Source: Yponomeuta sedellus
Lineage: Eukaryota > Arthropoda > Insecta > Lepidoptera > Yponomeutidae
Assembly (NCBI GenBank): GCA_934045075.1
Contig: OW203724.1
Span: 20,923,721-20,987,720 of the forward strand
Reading direction: 5' to 3'
DNA length: 64,000 nt
In this document: in pieces, positions 32,158 through 43,061 of the stretch
How positions within the stretch are numbered: position 1 is the first letter of the stretch
Layout: every line of letters starts with the position of its first letter
Notes under the pieces: model-generated
What the model was told of the DNA's origin: nothing
The model's database searches: none
The model's input: only the letters and a program-made list of their open reading frames with translations
Position numbers and translations under genes: made by a program

Positions 32158-32345
32158 ATTGGTATCACTGCTGGGGAATAGGTCTCTTCCTGCATCGCAG
32201 GAAGGTGAGGCCATACTCCACCAGGAGGGCCAAGTCCGAGCCGCCCATAAAGCATCTGACATGGCTTAACGACTGACATTACATGACAGCCGGCACCAAC
32301 GGTTTACGGTTTACGGTATTACGTGCCTTGCGAAGCATGTAAGCG
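32158..32345 (-). mobile_element. SINE family A, internally deleted
   Basis: GGTATCACTGCTGGGGAATA to GCGAAGCATGTAAGCGC, lacking the block between CAAGTCCGAG and CCGCCC. Confidence 0.75.
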
Positions 32346-32479
32346 CTGTCTTCTTGATCTATATAATTATCTATACGTATTTATAACAAAGGTCATTTTC
32401 AGAAGGTAATATCGGAATCGAATGCCAACTTCCTTTGAGACAGATAAATAATATTATGCACCAGATTTAGCTTAAGAAC

Positions 32480-32572
32480 ACGTTTACTCCAACGGTTGTT
32501 GGTTCTCCGCGAGATGTGGCCAGCTCACTGCCACTTCAGCTCGCTAATTCTCTGAGCTATGTCGATGACTTT
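32480..32572 (-). pseudogene. RTE-type LINE (type a) remnant
   Basis: The minus strand reads VIDIAQRISELKWQ, stop, AGHISRRTNNRWSKRV. This is the same segment as 28020-28110, with a stop replacing Trp. It is too short for function. Confidence 0.75.
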
Positions 32573-34520
32573 GGAGAAGGGAAGTTATTCAAATAATAAA
32601 GTGATTGAACGAATAATTTTACGCCCTTGTCATTGCCGACCCGATAGATTCTTTCTCTTTCTTTGACATAATATGAGCATCAGAAATGAACGAAATACAC
32701 AATAGGCGAAACAAGAAATAAAAACATTGATTTAGCCTGTGGTGTATCTAAATTCCCTCAGTAAGCAGCTGACTTAGCATTGTGCTGAAGGGAGTGAGCC
32801 CTCAAAGCTGATTTCCAGTTAGTGTCCGCATATGATTCATCATTTTCAGTACGGTTTTGTCCTAAATATGCCATCGCCAGAGTTTTTAACGAATTTGCCT
32901 TTGTACAAATTATGGTTGTATAAGAATTTTCATTCACTATTATTCATAATAATTTCAGTGTCAGTAATAATACAAATATTATAAATGTGAAAGTGTTCAA
33001 AAGTTTTGTTACTCAATCACGCAGTAATGGCTGAACGGATTTTCATGATACTTCGCGTACAAATAGACAAAGATCACAATTAAGACATAGGATGACGTTT
33101 GCGGAGTCAGTTAGTAACAATATATACGCAAAACATTTACCGGCTATCGTACTTTTGAGTAGGATTTCCAGTAACTGTAAAAGGACATTACAAACACTGA
33201 AGTCCGGCCATTTATACGTACCAGTTGAATGCACTACATAGTAACAGCACATTAAACTCTACATTTTAGTTGTAGTCACCCAAAACCTAACTAAATAAAG
33301 TAGGTACACGAACATAAAGTATGATGTGCCGTTGACTGTAAAGCGACCCCCAGCTGGACATTTCAGTTAGAGGGCTGAACGCACTAAGAGGAATTAAACC
33401 TACGTCTCCTGTCTGGTAAGTCCAACGTATTACCGCTAAACTCATAAGGCACGTCTCACGTCTTCTTCACGATGCTTTGATAATATGTTGTACATTGTTT
33501 TAGCACAGTATAGTTTTCTCTGTATCTTTAAGAGAAGTATGTGGCTTGCTCTCTTACGGACTGATTATTTTTGTTGTGTGCAAAAAAAGCGTACAATTAA
33601 TTAGATGTTCGGACATTTTTAGCTGCCAATTCCGGTGGTGATCTATTTGATACTATCAATGAAAGCAAAGCAGATATTTCTTACCTCGCCGAAGTAAATA
33701 TTATCGGACATATTCACGTAGGTAAAAATTTTACTGGGATCGAATCGCGGTCACGGTAAAAGGCAATCACCACGTAAAAAAATACACTTTACCAAAACAC
33801 TAAAAATTTCGCACAAATTCAAGAGAATATGTTAAAATATGAAATCAAAAAGACTACATAAAAATATCAAAAAAACACACAACACAAAAAAGGAACTAAA
33901 ATTTTAGTCACATAGCTCGGCCATTTGTCTCTTTCAACTGACAAAAGCGAGTCGTGTCAATTTAGGTAATCTTATTCATGTCAAGTTTCAGGAAAATTCT
34001 GGCCAGTATTTGCCTCAAAAAGTTTTTCGTGTCGTGAAAAAAGGCTATCCAACTGCTTGCTCAGAAGCGTAGAGGTCGGAAAGTATTTTCAAGATTGACG
34101 TCCAAGGAGGCCTAAAATTATTTAGAGGTGATATTTTCTTGAGTGTTTTTTATTCACGGATGTCACCACGTGTTTTTATTCTTGAAGATGCAAAATTATA
34201 AAAATCTCGTGTCACGGCGTTTGTCATCGAACGCATCCAAAATGGCATAAACATTTTTTTATGATTTTTTAGAGAATACTTGGTAGGTCTGAGAATAGAA
34301 GAATAAAACTACAAGTCGTATGTATCATGACTATTTGTTAATCTGTGGGTTAATTGACTTTGCAATGTTCATCGATTTGTCATAGGAAAACATGAATTGT
34401 AGTCGTAGTACTACGTGAATTATAGTTCTATGAAACAGGATCCTGCTAACGTATTACGTAACTGTCCACTCTATTGGGTTGACTATTTTGACGATTTCAA
34501 AGTGTCAAAATATAAATTAT
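32573..34520. other. No transposon recognised; mostly unmatched sequence
   Basis: Few repeats match other parts of the window. 33300-33460 has the look of a decayed tRNA-like SINE head (a putative B box near 33390), but I could not confirm it. A possible first exon on the minus strand is listed separately. Confidence 0.35.
33685..33939 (-). promoter_or_regulatory. Possible promoter and noncoding first exon
   Basis: On the minus strand an insect initiator-like TCAGT (33941-33937, in TTTTGTCAGTTG) is followed about 250 nt later by a strong splice donor, GGCGAG/GTAAGAAAT, at 33685/33684. The stretch lies in a repeat-poor zone. No coding sequence is recognised, and a chance combination is possible. 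Confidence 0.25.
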
Positions 34521-34735
34521 ACTAGCGGACTCGACAGTCGTTGTCCTGCAGGATATTCCAAGCGATTATGATATTAATAACTTAGATACCGACTGCAGCG
34601 CCCTCTGCCGTGCTGATTTGTGAATATAAATCCAGGGCGCCACCCAAACGCACACAAAAAAAATCTTTCAAATCTGTTCAGCCGGTTAGGAGGATTTCAG
34701 TGGCATACACAGGTACAGTAGAATTCTCTAATATC
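34521..34735 (-). mobile_element. Helitron-like dispersed repeat (tentative)
   Basis: ACTAGCGGACTCGACAGTCG at the left gives a CTAG|T end on the minus strand. GTTCAGCCGGTTAGGAGGAT and a CATACACAGGTACAGTAGAA end follow. From memory this is a common lepidopteran repeat. A second left end lies near 25612. Confidence 0.45.
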
Positions 34736-35432
34736 GAATGACCTCTATAAAATAAAACCACCATTAATACTTTAACCTGAAAGGCGATATTTAAAAAAAA
34801 TCAGCATTAGAAGTTGCGAGCTGGACTGAGCCCGAATTCCATTATGATGATCATTATTGAAAGCCCATGTCGTACGCTGATTGCAACGCAAATTGTTCAT
34901 GAATAAATAATACAGCACACAAGATTATTTAAGGGGACGTTGTTTCATAGTTACTAGATATTCATTTCAAAGTCATTATTATAATTTATTTCAAGTTACG
35001 TACATTTGTGAATTTGTTGTAACAAAAGTACACGCTAGTAATAGAAATAGTAAACTATGAAGGAAAACATCGTGAGGAAACCTGCGCTTTGGTTGGTTCC
35101 GCACGTATCTACATTTTTTTTCTGTGGGCTAGGCTGACTAAGCAGTCAGGATGGTATAAGTACTGGGCAATCCTACACAATCTAAAAACAATGTACTAGG
35201 CTAAGCAGCTTCCGAGTGGTCCCTTCACACATCTAGCGTGACTGAAGCTGGATACTCTAATAATCATATCATTACGTCAATACAAGGGCCAACGTTATTC
35301 ATTTCAAGCTTTTCAATCATTAAAATGACTTGGTTTTAGATTTACTACTTCAATTATATTGTACTGATGAACATCTGTCGCCGCCGAGATATTAAATCAG
35401 CCGTCCTATTTAACACTTAAGAAGTTTATTAG

Positions 35433-35654
35433 GTGGCGGCATTCAAATACATGGCTAGCTTTTTAATTCTAATAATTCATTGTCCAAAACGTTTGATGGT
35501 TGACTTCGCGGACCGAAATCTAGTCTTTTTATTAAAAGGCTTCAACACAAAGGTTCCACCTAGGTCAGCTTCCGTAGAGCGACCAAGATATTTGCTTGCA
35601 ACTGAATTGATGAGGAACAATGAAGATATTAAAGAGGCATTATTTTCTCTTTAG
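35433..35654 (+). pseudogene. Possible hAT transposase C-terminal remnant
   Basis: The frame includes FLLKGFNTKVPPRSASVERP, which resembles the NTxxPxSASVER segment that opens the hAT dimerisation domain near the transposase C-terminus. The following LFS.. and PKRxxL blocks are not clearly present. No RNase H-like catalytic region or TIR was found nearby. This is a weak call on one motif. Confidence 0.35.
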
Positions 35655-35917
35655 CAGCAAAATTAAAAACTGCTCAGCTGCAGAAATATTTCTGACAAAT
35701 CCAAATAAATTAATTTATACAATAAAAAAATCGTATGTTTTGCTGTCGTTTTAATTATTCCGATTACCGTATGTTCTGTCAATAATAATGTTATGTATGT
35801 TAGGCAACTGTTATTTAAAAAATCCTGTAGATTAGTAAGAATGCTGCATCAGAGACGAGGGTTCAAGTACCACACCGGCGGATTTTTTTTCTTTTTTATG
35901 TGTTGTTTGTTTATCAA

Positions 35918-36245
35918 ATATCAACCCTTTGTATGTCCCCAGTGCTGGGGCACGCATTGCCGGAAGGTTAGGCTATAATTTACCATTTTATATAACTCTA
36001 TCGCATTAGGTAACTGTAATGATAGATGTTAAGTCGTGATACAAATAAATAAATAAAAATAAATGGGGGCCAAGCCCGGGTTCGTGGAGAATTTTAAAAA
36101 CCTATTTAGAGGGTTAGTGCATTAAAAATAAAAAATAGTATAATCGTGGAAAATTGTAAGACAGTGGTGGGCCTTACTGTCAGAAGTTACCAAGCCGCCT
36201 AAAAGGTCTCTGACATGGCTTAATGACTGACATTACAAGATAGCC
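35918..36245 (-). mobile_element. SINE family A carrying two nested insertions
   Basis: TATCAACCCTTTGTATGTCC to CAAGATAGCCGGCACTG. About 95 bp with an (AAAT)n end (roughly 35968-36063) and a 50-bp family B fragment (36094-36143) interrupt it. Confidence 0.8.
36094..36143 (+). mobile_element. 50-bp twin-primed SINE family B fragment
   Basis: A 12-bp target duplication TCGTGGARAATT lies at 36082-36093 and 36144-36155. Inside, an inverted piece (TTAAAAACCTATTTAGAG) joins a forward tail (GGTTAGTGCATTAAAAATAA). Family A consensus reads through this site, which shows the sequence is an insertion. Confidence 0.85.
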
Positions 36246-36362
36246 GGCACTGTTTATCAAGCCTAGCAAGGTACTCTTGAAAATACACTTAACATTCATA
36301 AATATTGTATAAGGTGCATGTCCCTATCATTAAATATGCCAGGTTTTCATTGAAACAAATTA

Positions 36363-36438
36363 GCTGTTAAACTGGCACTCTTGGATAGATAATTGTAATG
36401 CGCAACTTTCTTAACCCATCCGAAAAAAATGACACCAA
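36363..36438 (+). repeat. Left terminal inverted repeat of the DD82E element
   Basis: Pairs with 38095-38170, with roughly three mismatches or indels. It is the likely transposase binding and cleavage end. Confidence 0.9.
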
Positions 36439-36662
36439 AACGTTTTACCGCATATCAGACTTTAAAAAGTCTAATATGGAGGTAAAGTTGACGACAGGTC
36501 GACATGGCAATCGGGGCATGAAGTGAGCCGCGGAGGCGGGGTCGCCCCGCACACCCGCACAGTCCCCGCGTCGTCTTAGTCTTAGTGTCGCACGAGTCCG
36601 TATCGACCGCGTTTATCGATTATAATCTAGCTCACATAATTTATTACTATTGTGTTTTAAAA

Positions 36663-38013
36663 ATGGCTACGGTTGCATCTTCGTCCCGTGTTCAAGCAAA
36701 AAAACCAATAATTCACTCTCAAGCTCGAGAACTAGCTAGAAAAGTGTTAGAAAATTGTGACATTGAACGGAAAAATAATTGTTACAAAATTTTCTGTCAA
36801 TCAGACATTAGACAGGGCTGTGTTTTATACAGGTCTATCGAAAAGAACTATGTCTAGGATAAAATCAGAATTAAAATCAGTGGGAGCAGAGGAAAAGTTG
36901 AAATCACCCAAAAAACGGAAGAAGACAGGTTCAAAATTTTGTGTTGATGATTTTGATCGTACAGTGATTCACAACAACATAACAGAATTTTATTTACAAA
37001 AGAAGATCGTTCCGACATGTCCTAAGTTACACGTTGCTTTAGGTGAAAAAATACCTTTTCCTTGGGGTATTCGTACATTACAACGGCTGTTAAAGAAAAT
37101 GATATACAGATGGCGTCAATGTCAAAATAAACGATCTATTTTAATTGAAAAGCCAGATATAGTTTTCAAACGGTATCAATACTTAGAAAAAATGAGAGAA
37201 TTCCGACAACAAAATAGAAATATTTTTTATTTAGATGAAACATGGGTGGATAATAATTTAACTTTCAAAAAGTGTTGGCAAATGATTGGAACAAAAGGAA
37301 TTCTCACAGATAATAGTTCTGGAAATAGACTTATAGTTGTTAACGCAGGAGGGAAAAACGGATTTATACCTGGAGCTTCTTTAATTTTTAAGGCCGGTAC
37401 TACGACTGGCGACTATCATGGTCAAATGAATGGCGAGAATTTTTAAAAATGGGTAACGGAAAAACTTTTGCCGTCTCTTCCTGAACGCAGTGTCGTGGTA
37501 ATGGATAACGCACCTTATCATAGTGTCCAGCTCAACAAACCCCCAACAAAAAGTTCTCTAAAATCAGTTATGATAAATTGGCTGGAAGACAATAATATAT
37601 CGTGCGATAGATCAATGAGAAAGCCAGATTTATTTAAAATTATAGAACAACATAAACCCGTTGATATCAATTATAAAATTGACCATATAATTAAAGGACA
37701 TGGTCATGATATTATTAGATTACCTCCATATATTTGCGATTTAAATCCTATTGAATTAGCCTGGGCCGCCGTTAAACGCTTCGTCAGGGAACACAACATA
37801 AAGAGCGATTTATGTTTGACAAAGCTTAAAGAGATAACAACGAATGCAATTTTGTCAGTCACGGCAGAAAACTGGAGCAATTTCGAAAAACATGTCCAGA
37901 ACCTTGAAAATGAATATTGGGAAAAAGACATGGGAATGGAAAATGAAATGGAAGATTTTAATATAAACGTCGGAGAGACGAAGATTCTTTATGTTTTTGT
38001 AGCGATACGTTAG
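36663..38013 (+). pseudogene. DD82E transposase, one frameshift and one stop
   Basis: Starts MATVASSSRVQAKKP; about 450 codons in all. A helix-turn-helix-like N-terminus (LDRAVFYTGLSKRTMSRIK) is reached only after a +1 frameshift near 36770-36850. The DDE triad is visible: Asp in FYLDETW (37234-37236), Asp in VMDNAPYH (37504-37506) and Glu in NPIELAW (37753-37755). Exactly 82 residues lie between the second Asp and the Glu, far more than the 34-41 of classical mariner and Tc1. An in-frame TAA at 37444-37446 (NF, stop, KWV) breaks the protein just before the second Asp. The enzyme would cut and paste the element at TA. DD82E is, to my recollection, the signature of the Sailor group; that name comes from memory and was not searched. 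Confidence 0.9.
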
Positions 38014-38094
38014 ATGATTCAGATGAATAAATATTAACTTAAATGAAAACGTGGTATTATTTTATTCACATTTTATTACATACATAATAAATCT

Positions 38095-38170
38095 ATTGGT
38101 GTCATTTTTTCCGGATGGGTCAAGAAAGTTGCGCATTACAATGTCTATCCAAGAGTGCCAGTTTAACAGC
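38095..38170 (-). repeat. Right terminal inverted repeat of the DD82E element
   Basis: Reverse complement of 36363-36438. The outer end is GAGTGCCAGTTTAACAGC then TA. Confidence 0.9.
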
Positions 38171-38789
38171 TAATGTATACATTAGCTGATCGTGATATGG
38201 GTTATATCCCAATGTAAGGTGGAAAAATACTTATTTATCTCGCTTTTGTATTAATGTGCTTATTATCCAATTTTCTAATCTACCAGCTAACAACGCAAGG
38301 CACAAATACATCAAAATAAAAATGTTCTGTTAAAAGCATTTCTAGTAAGCGATATTTAATCCTCTTACAAAAGTTGCCGTAAGCGTGGGTGAGGATAACT
38401 TTAAGACTTAAAAGAGTCCCCGTCTAATCCTTTTATGTTTTGCGCTACAAAGAAGCTACCCCTTAACGACCAAAGTTCTCGAAATCTGCCTCCATAATTT
38501 TAATACTCTCGCCCCGGTGTTTTCCCAAGATATTGATACGAAGGAAAAAATGTATTAACCCGACTTTTGGAAGGGAGCAAAAACGTGATCCTAATGCCAA
38601 GTTGACGCGGGATTACGGCGGGGGAATTATAATAAAATCTCGATGTAAATTACGTTATAAATATTGAGAAATCTCTTGTTAGGTATCTGCAGCAGAATTT
38701 TTGATTTTCTATTTATTTGCATCCGTGATCAGACTGAACAGGCTGTAAAGAAAAATGGTAAGAGGATAATTTTCTTTAAAAGAGTAAGC
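38171..38789. other. No feature recognised
   Basis: No repeat match or open frame of note. Confidence 0.45.
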
Positions 38790-39085
38790 GGTTTGTGAGT
38801 TGCGCAAGGACCCGAATAATAGACGTGGCCGTCCAGACGGCGAAACTAAAGTGGAACTGGGCTGGTCATGTCAGTCGAATGCACCCGAATAGGTGGGCGA
38901 AACTCGCCACCGAGTGGGTGCCACACGACGGAAATTGAAGTCGAGGCCGGCCCAGAAGACAGTGGAGAAATGATCTCGACAACCATCTGCCGGACTGGTC
39001 TGACGTAGCCCAGGACAGAAAACTCTGGACTGAATTGGGGGAGGCCTTTGCCCAACAGTGGGATACAAACATAGAGGCCACGTAA
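38790..39085 (+). pseudogene. RTE-type LINE (type b) C-terminal fragment
   Basis: It reads VQTAKLKWNWAGHVSRMHPN, RWAKLATEWVPHDGN, stop, SRGRPRRQWRNDLDNHLPDW, then GEAFAQQWDTNIEAT and stop. It is the same family as 15912-16195, with one internal stop. It is 5'-truncated, with the 3' end near 39090 followed by an A-run. Confidence 0.8.
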
Positions 39086-39090
39086 AAAAA

Positions 39091-39751
39091 ATCAAGTGCC
39101 TACATATACAAGGTGAAAATAAAAATTATTATGAAAACGTATTTTGGGAAAATATTCTTGAAACTTCTGTTAAGCATCTTAGTTATCAGACTTTGCAACT
39201 TGTCTATAACAACTTTTCTTTTAATATTCATGAACGCTCAGCGCTTTTTGATATTAGTCACTGATCCTTACTTTATTTCGTAGACTTTAAAAGATGTTTT
39301 TCGTTATAATCATTATCAGCATTGGAAAACATTCGATTTGTTTCCTTTCAATGATATTTTAAAAACCTAAAAATATTTTAACTTCAGGCTCTAAAATACA
39401 AGCGCTGTAGAAAACAAGCATCATTATTTTCTCCTATTACCTAAGCTAAACATTATGAGAAAATGTTTTTCTAATTTAAAAACCTTAAATCAATTTTGCA
39501 AGTTTTTTATGGGTATTATAAAAATTTTTTTTTAAGTTATTTAAAATATTTATTTACAATTATGCTAAATAAAATAATAAGTTTTCCTATAACTATATAC
39601 AAAATTAATACTTAACAAGATTTATTTACACCAGAAAAGGCTTTAAATAAAAAAGTCTACACCGCTGCCGATGAGGAGAGTTCCAAAGACTTATATAAGT
39701 TAATTTTTTAGACTGGTGTGACAAAAAATCAAGAATAAAAAAATGAGATCC
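39091..39751. other. No feature recognised
   Basis: AT-rich. A 68-codon frame at 39058-39264 starts inside the LINE end and shows no motif. Confidence 0.4.
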
Positions 39752-40115
39752 TTGAGAAGTATGTGTAGTTTTATTTTGAATGACAGAATACACAATTGTC
39801 TGATTAAAGAACGTTGTGGACTAAAAGAGGTTGTAATGACTAGAATTGAGACAGGAATGATGGGTTGGTTTGGACATGTGGAGAGGATGAAGGAAGAAAG
39901 ATTGACAAAATAAATATATATAGCAAATGTGAGTGGAAGGGCCGACAAAAGACGTCCCAGGCGGACATACTTCGACCAAATAGGGGATACATTAGCAAAG
40001 GGGAAGATAAAAGGTACCCGGAACCGGCGTGCGTTCATGCAACGACTTATGAACGTTAATGAAGCGATGGTAATCTGTTAGGATTGTGGCAAGTGGCAGT
40101 TTATAAATATTTTTG
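39752..40115 (+). pseudogene. LINE (J2) reverse transcriptase C-terminal pseudogene
   Basis: It reads IKERCGLKEVVMTRIETGMM then GWFGHVERMKEERLTK, stop, IYIANVSGRADKRRPRRTYF, and RNRRAFMQRLMNVNEAMVIC, stop. The GMxxWFGHVERM and RRPRxTYxDQI blocks mark a non-LTR retrotransposon C-terminus. This is the longest J2 copy here and it shows how the shorter 3' ends at 14143, 17075, 22811 and 53468 fit together. At least two stops. Confidence 0.8.
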
Positions 40116-40187
40116 TCACAAGTCACTTTTATTTTTTAATCTTTTCAACCGAATTCTTACACGTCCCCTTAAAACAATAAGGAAGTT

Positions 40188-40292
40188 GACATCCGTGGTT
40201 GAACATTTTATAACAGTTCGATTATCATCAATCTGTGTGACACGGATGTCAAAAAAAGACATCCGTCGTTCTACTCTATCTACGACATCCGT
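40188..40292 (+). repeat. Four GACATCCGT words, two forming a hairpin
   Basis: GACATCCGT at 40188, 40258 and 40284, and its complement at 40242-40250. The 40242-40266 pair forms a 9-bp stem with a loop of seven A. ATCTGTGTG occurs on both sides. Confidence 0.75.
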
Positions 40293-40351
40293 GCTGTGTA
40301 AATCTGTGTGAAGTATAATCTGTTCAGTCTGTGGTAGTCATCCAGTCCACA

Positions 40352-40474
40352 ACCGTGTCCTATCCAGGGCCGTAAAACCCTTTATTAAAAAAAAAAAAAG
40401 TCCACAACCTTGCGCTCATTAGGGGAGGGCTTTGTCCAGCAGTGGACTAATATAGCCTGAAGAAGAAGAAGAAG
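40352..40474 (+). mobile_element. RTE-type LINE 3' end with (GAA)n tail, split
   Basis: TTGCGCTCATTAGGGGAGGG through CAGCAGTGGACTAATATAGC and a GAA tail. A 12-bp target duplication, ATCCAGTCCACA, lies at 40340-40351 and 40475-40486. A 44-bp poly(A) insertion (40355-40398) lies just inside its 5' edge. Confidence 0.85.
40355..40398 (+). mobile_element. 44-bp poly(A)-tailed retroposon stub
   Basis: Flanked by an 11-bp duplication, AGTCCACAACC, at 40344-40354 and 40399-40409, and ending in at least 12 A. It includes the last bases of a LINE 3' end (GTAAAACCCTTTATT). Confidence 0.85.
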
Positions 40475-40743
40475 ATCCAGTCCACAGATTAAAAGTCAGT
40501 CTTTGTTAAAAGTGCTTATCTGACAGTGTAAACAAGCAAAATAAACAAAAAGAGGTACTAATTCATTGATTTACTATGTAGGGAGATTTATTTTATTATG
40601 AAATCCAAACAGCAGGTACCTTGGTTAAGTATAATCTATTACCATCGTATGTGAAATTGAATTTACTCTCCACATTGATTAATAAGTGTTATATTATTTG
40701 AGTTGAAGGTATTCGTGGCACAGATCAGATGTAAATGTATACT

Positions 40744-40873
40744 ATGGGTCTTGGATGTTATCTATATGTATTTATTGTATTAAATCTATCGTTGAGTTAG
40801 TACCCGTAGCACGAGTCATTTAGTTGTACTTTGTATAGGGCTAACGAGATCTGCGTAATAGGTCCATGAATTC
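40744..40873 (+). mobile_element. SINE family C, 3' part
   Basis: GTCTTGGATGTTATCTATAT through CTAACGAGATCTGCG to GTCCATGAAT. The tRNA-like head is missing. Confidence 0.8.
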
Positions 40874-40887
40874 CGCACTTAGATTTG

Positions 40888-41020
40888 TTGTGCTATTGTA
40901 CGTAACAAGCGCTGAGGTAAGTTAACACTTCAGGCACTAGGGTTTCCTCACGACATTTTCCTTTGCCGTTAACGATTGCTATTGCTACTATATCTCCACA
41001 AAATACACATACCTTAGAAA
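40888..41020 (-). mobile_element. SINE family E, body fragment
   Basis: GTACGTAACAAGCGCTGAGG to CCTTAGAAAACAAAGTTGAA matches 41793-41930. Confidence 0.75.
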
Positions 41021-41171
41021 ACAAAGTTGAAAAACAAGGTTTACTGAAAATATTTCCTATACAACTAATCCAATGATACCAATTATTTTTTTTCTGGTCT
41101 ACAAACACCATTAGTGTTGGAAGACAAAAAAAAAATTGCTTCTTTTCTATAGGGGATGGTTATGGCGCGGT

Positions 41172-41408
41172 TCGGTGCTTCGCAAGGCACGTTAAGCCGT
41201 TGGTGCCGGCTGTCATATAATGGCAGTCGTTAAGCCATGTCAGAGGCCTTATGGGCGGCTTAATAACTTCTGACAGTGAGGCCCGGCCACTGTCTCACAA
41301 TCCTCCACCAACCCGGACTTGGCCCCCGTAGTGGAGTATGGCCTAACCTTCCTGCGATGCAAAAAGAGACCCGTGCCCCAGCAGTGGGGACATGTAAGGG
41401 TTGATAAC
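41172..41408 (+). mobile_element. 5'-truncated SINE, family A
   Basis: From GCGCGGTTCGGTGCTTCGCA to GGGTTGATAACGATG. The 5S-like head is absent. Confidence 0.85.
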
Positions 41409-41659
41409 GATGTTTATGGCAACAAAGTTTAAATTGTAAATTTTTCCGTTTTTAGTGTTCAAAATTTATTGTCTAAACTGATTATCTCTCACTCTCTTTC
41501 TCTCCCTCTCTGTGTTCATGGCGTGTGCTGTATTAAGAATAAATAAGTTATCTGTTTCTTAGTGCTGCGATTCCCTAATCTTCTGTCAACGAAGCTTTTC
41601 CCTGAGTCATCGTCTAACAAGGGAGGTAACCTACTCGGCATAACAAATGTTATGCCTGG

Positions 41660-41735
41660 CACGGTTAGCCAGAGGTTGCGGGTTGAAGTCCCGGAATGGG
41701 TGGAATTTTAAGCCTCTAAATAGTTTTTTAAAATA
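41660..41735 (+). mobile_element. SINE family B fragment
   Basis: TGGCACGGTTAGCCAGAGGT to CTCTAAATAGTTTTTTAAAA, with a mutated B box (GGTTGAAGTCCCGG). Confidence 0.75.
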
Positions 41736-41757
41736 TTATGTAGTTATTTAGTTAGAC

Positions 41758-42005
41758 CTGAGATTTCCGCAGTTAGCCTCATAGTTGGGCCATTGTACGT
41801 AGCAAGCGCTGAGGTACGCTAACACCTCTGACACTAGGGTTTCCTTACGATGTTTTCCTTCACCGTCAGCAAGTAGTATTGCTACTATAATTTCACAAAT
41901 GTACATAACTTAGAAAACAAAGTCATTGGTACATGCTGGGGTTCGAACCCACGACCTCCCGACTAAGAAGCCGGCGTTCTACACCGCTCCGCTACCACCG
42001 CTAGA
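41758..42005 (-). mobile_element. SINE family E, near full length
   Basis: The minus-strand head is GGTGGTAGCGGAGCGGTGTA and the B box GGTTCGAACCCCAG (41938-42000). The body extends to CAATGGCCCAACTATG. It is not a functional tRNA gene. Confidence 0.8.
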
Positions 42006-42109
42006 TATTATGTAGTTTAGTTATAACTGTGCCAAAATTATCTCTCTAGTATTTAGCGACAGACGGATGCACAAGGCAAAACTATAAGGGTTCCTTCCTT
42101 CCTTACTTC

Positions 42110-42375
42110 TTCTCCTTCTTCAGACTATATTAGTCCACTGCTGGACGTAGCCCTCCCCTAATGAGCGCCATAGCGCAAGGTTGTGCCATCATTGGGCGGT
42201 AATGCCCATAATCCCCACGCTGGGCTAGCGGGTTGGGGATCGCAATTCGGTGGAATTGTACTGCAGGGGGCGCTGCTGCCCACCTCCCGGTTTGTGCCCC
42301 TTAGTCGCCTTTTACGACACCCGCGGGAAAAAATTGGGTTGGTGCTATTCTCTAGACCGACACCATTCAGAACCA
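42110..42375 (-). mobile_element. RTE-tail repeat, long copy
   Basis: On the minus strand it runs GTGTCGGTCTAGAGAATAGC .. GGTGTCGTAAAAGGCGACTA .. CCAGCAGTGGACTAATATAG then a GAA tail. Two overlapping open frames through it are artefacts. It is either an RTE 3' UTR or a SINE using that tail. Confidence 0.7.
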
Positions 42376-42717
42376 CCACCACCTCCACCATTACCACCTT
42401 TCTAACTACGGGGCCCTAAAACGACCTTTAAGTTCTAATCACATTGTTCCGTCGCCTACAAATTCGAAAGTAATATTATTGAATAGAGAACGCGCCCCGG
42501 TTTGAGATGGCCTGGCTAGCAATCGATAGCAGACGTTCAATTCTTGATGAGGTCACAGCAGTTACTTAGTAACCGGGAGTGATACAAAAGGCGTATTGAC
42601 CGATCGGTTAGGGATATTTCCTATGCGTTTACGTTTCATTCAGCCCTCGCTATACAGCTTATTTCAACTCGAGAGTCAAGAGACTCACGCTTATTGATTC
42701 GAATAATGATTATATAC

Positions 42718-42808
42718 TTTTTTTTAATGCACTAACCCGAGCTAAAGACAATTTTAAAACCCTATTTAGAGGCTAAAAAATCGACCCATGCCGGGACTCG
42801 AACCGTAA
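42718..42808 (-). mobile_element. 5'-truncated SINE, family B
   Basis: Inverted tail TTTTTAATGCACTAACCCGA to CATGCCGGGACTCGAACCGT. The remaining sequence to 43060 is unrecognised. Confidence 0.75.
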
Positions 42809-43061
42809 TAATATTAAAACCTATATATTGTGCTGAACTCCACGACGTCATCAATGACTAACCTGTAAAAGTACTACAGTTTATTTACAATCAGTTTGCA
42901 TCCGTGGTGCCAGTACCAAGCTTCTTGCTGCAGCGCCAGTGCGATCACGCACGCAGACTAATCGGTGATAGGGGTGATGCCATAAAATAAAAACTATGGC
43001 AAATTAATAAAATACTGTTTGATATATGTATTACACCAATATAAAAATATAATTTTTAAAT

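Larger units (their letters stand above)
36363..38170 (+). mobile_element. DD82E Tc1/mariner-group (Sailor-like) transposon
   Basis: An 1808-bp element flanked by TA (36361-36362 and 38171-38172). TIRs of about 76 bp start GCTGTTAAACTGGCACTCTT and differ at only a few bases (left 36363-36438, right 38095-38170). It holds one transposase gene with two disabling lesions. A small inverted repeat (AGACTTTAAAAAGTCT) lies near 36458. Near-identical TIRs suggest recent mobility, perhaps driven by another copy. Confidence 0.9.

Noticed and set aside
36585..36662. Upstream ATG extending the DD82E transposase by 26 codons
   Set aside because: The ATG at 36663 starts the transposase-like sequence MATVASSS. 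The extension shows no motif and lies in the untranslated part of the element.
42158..42419. Two overlapping open frames of about 79 codons on opposite strands
   Set aside because: They lie wholly inside the RTE-tail repeat, which also occurs at 61540.
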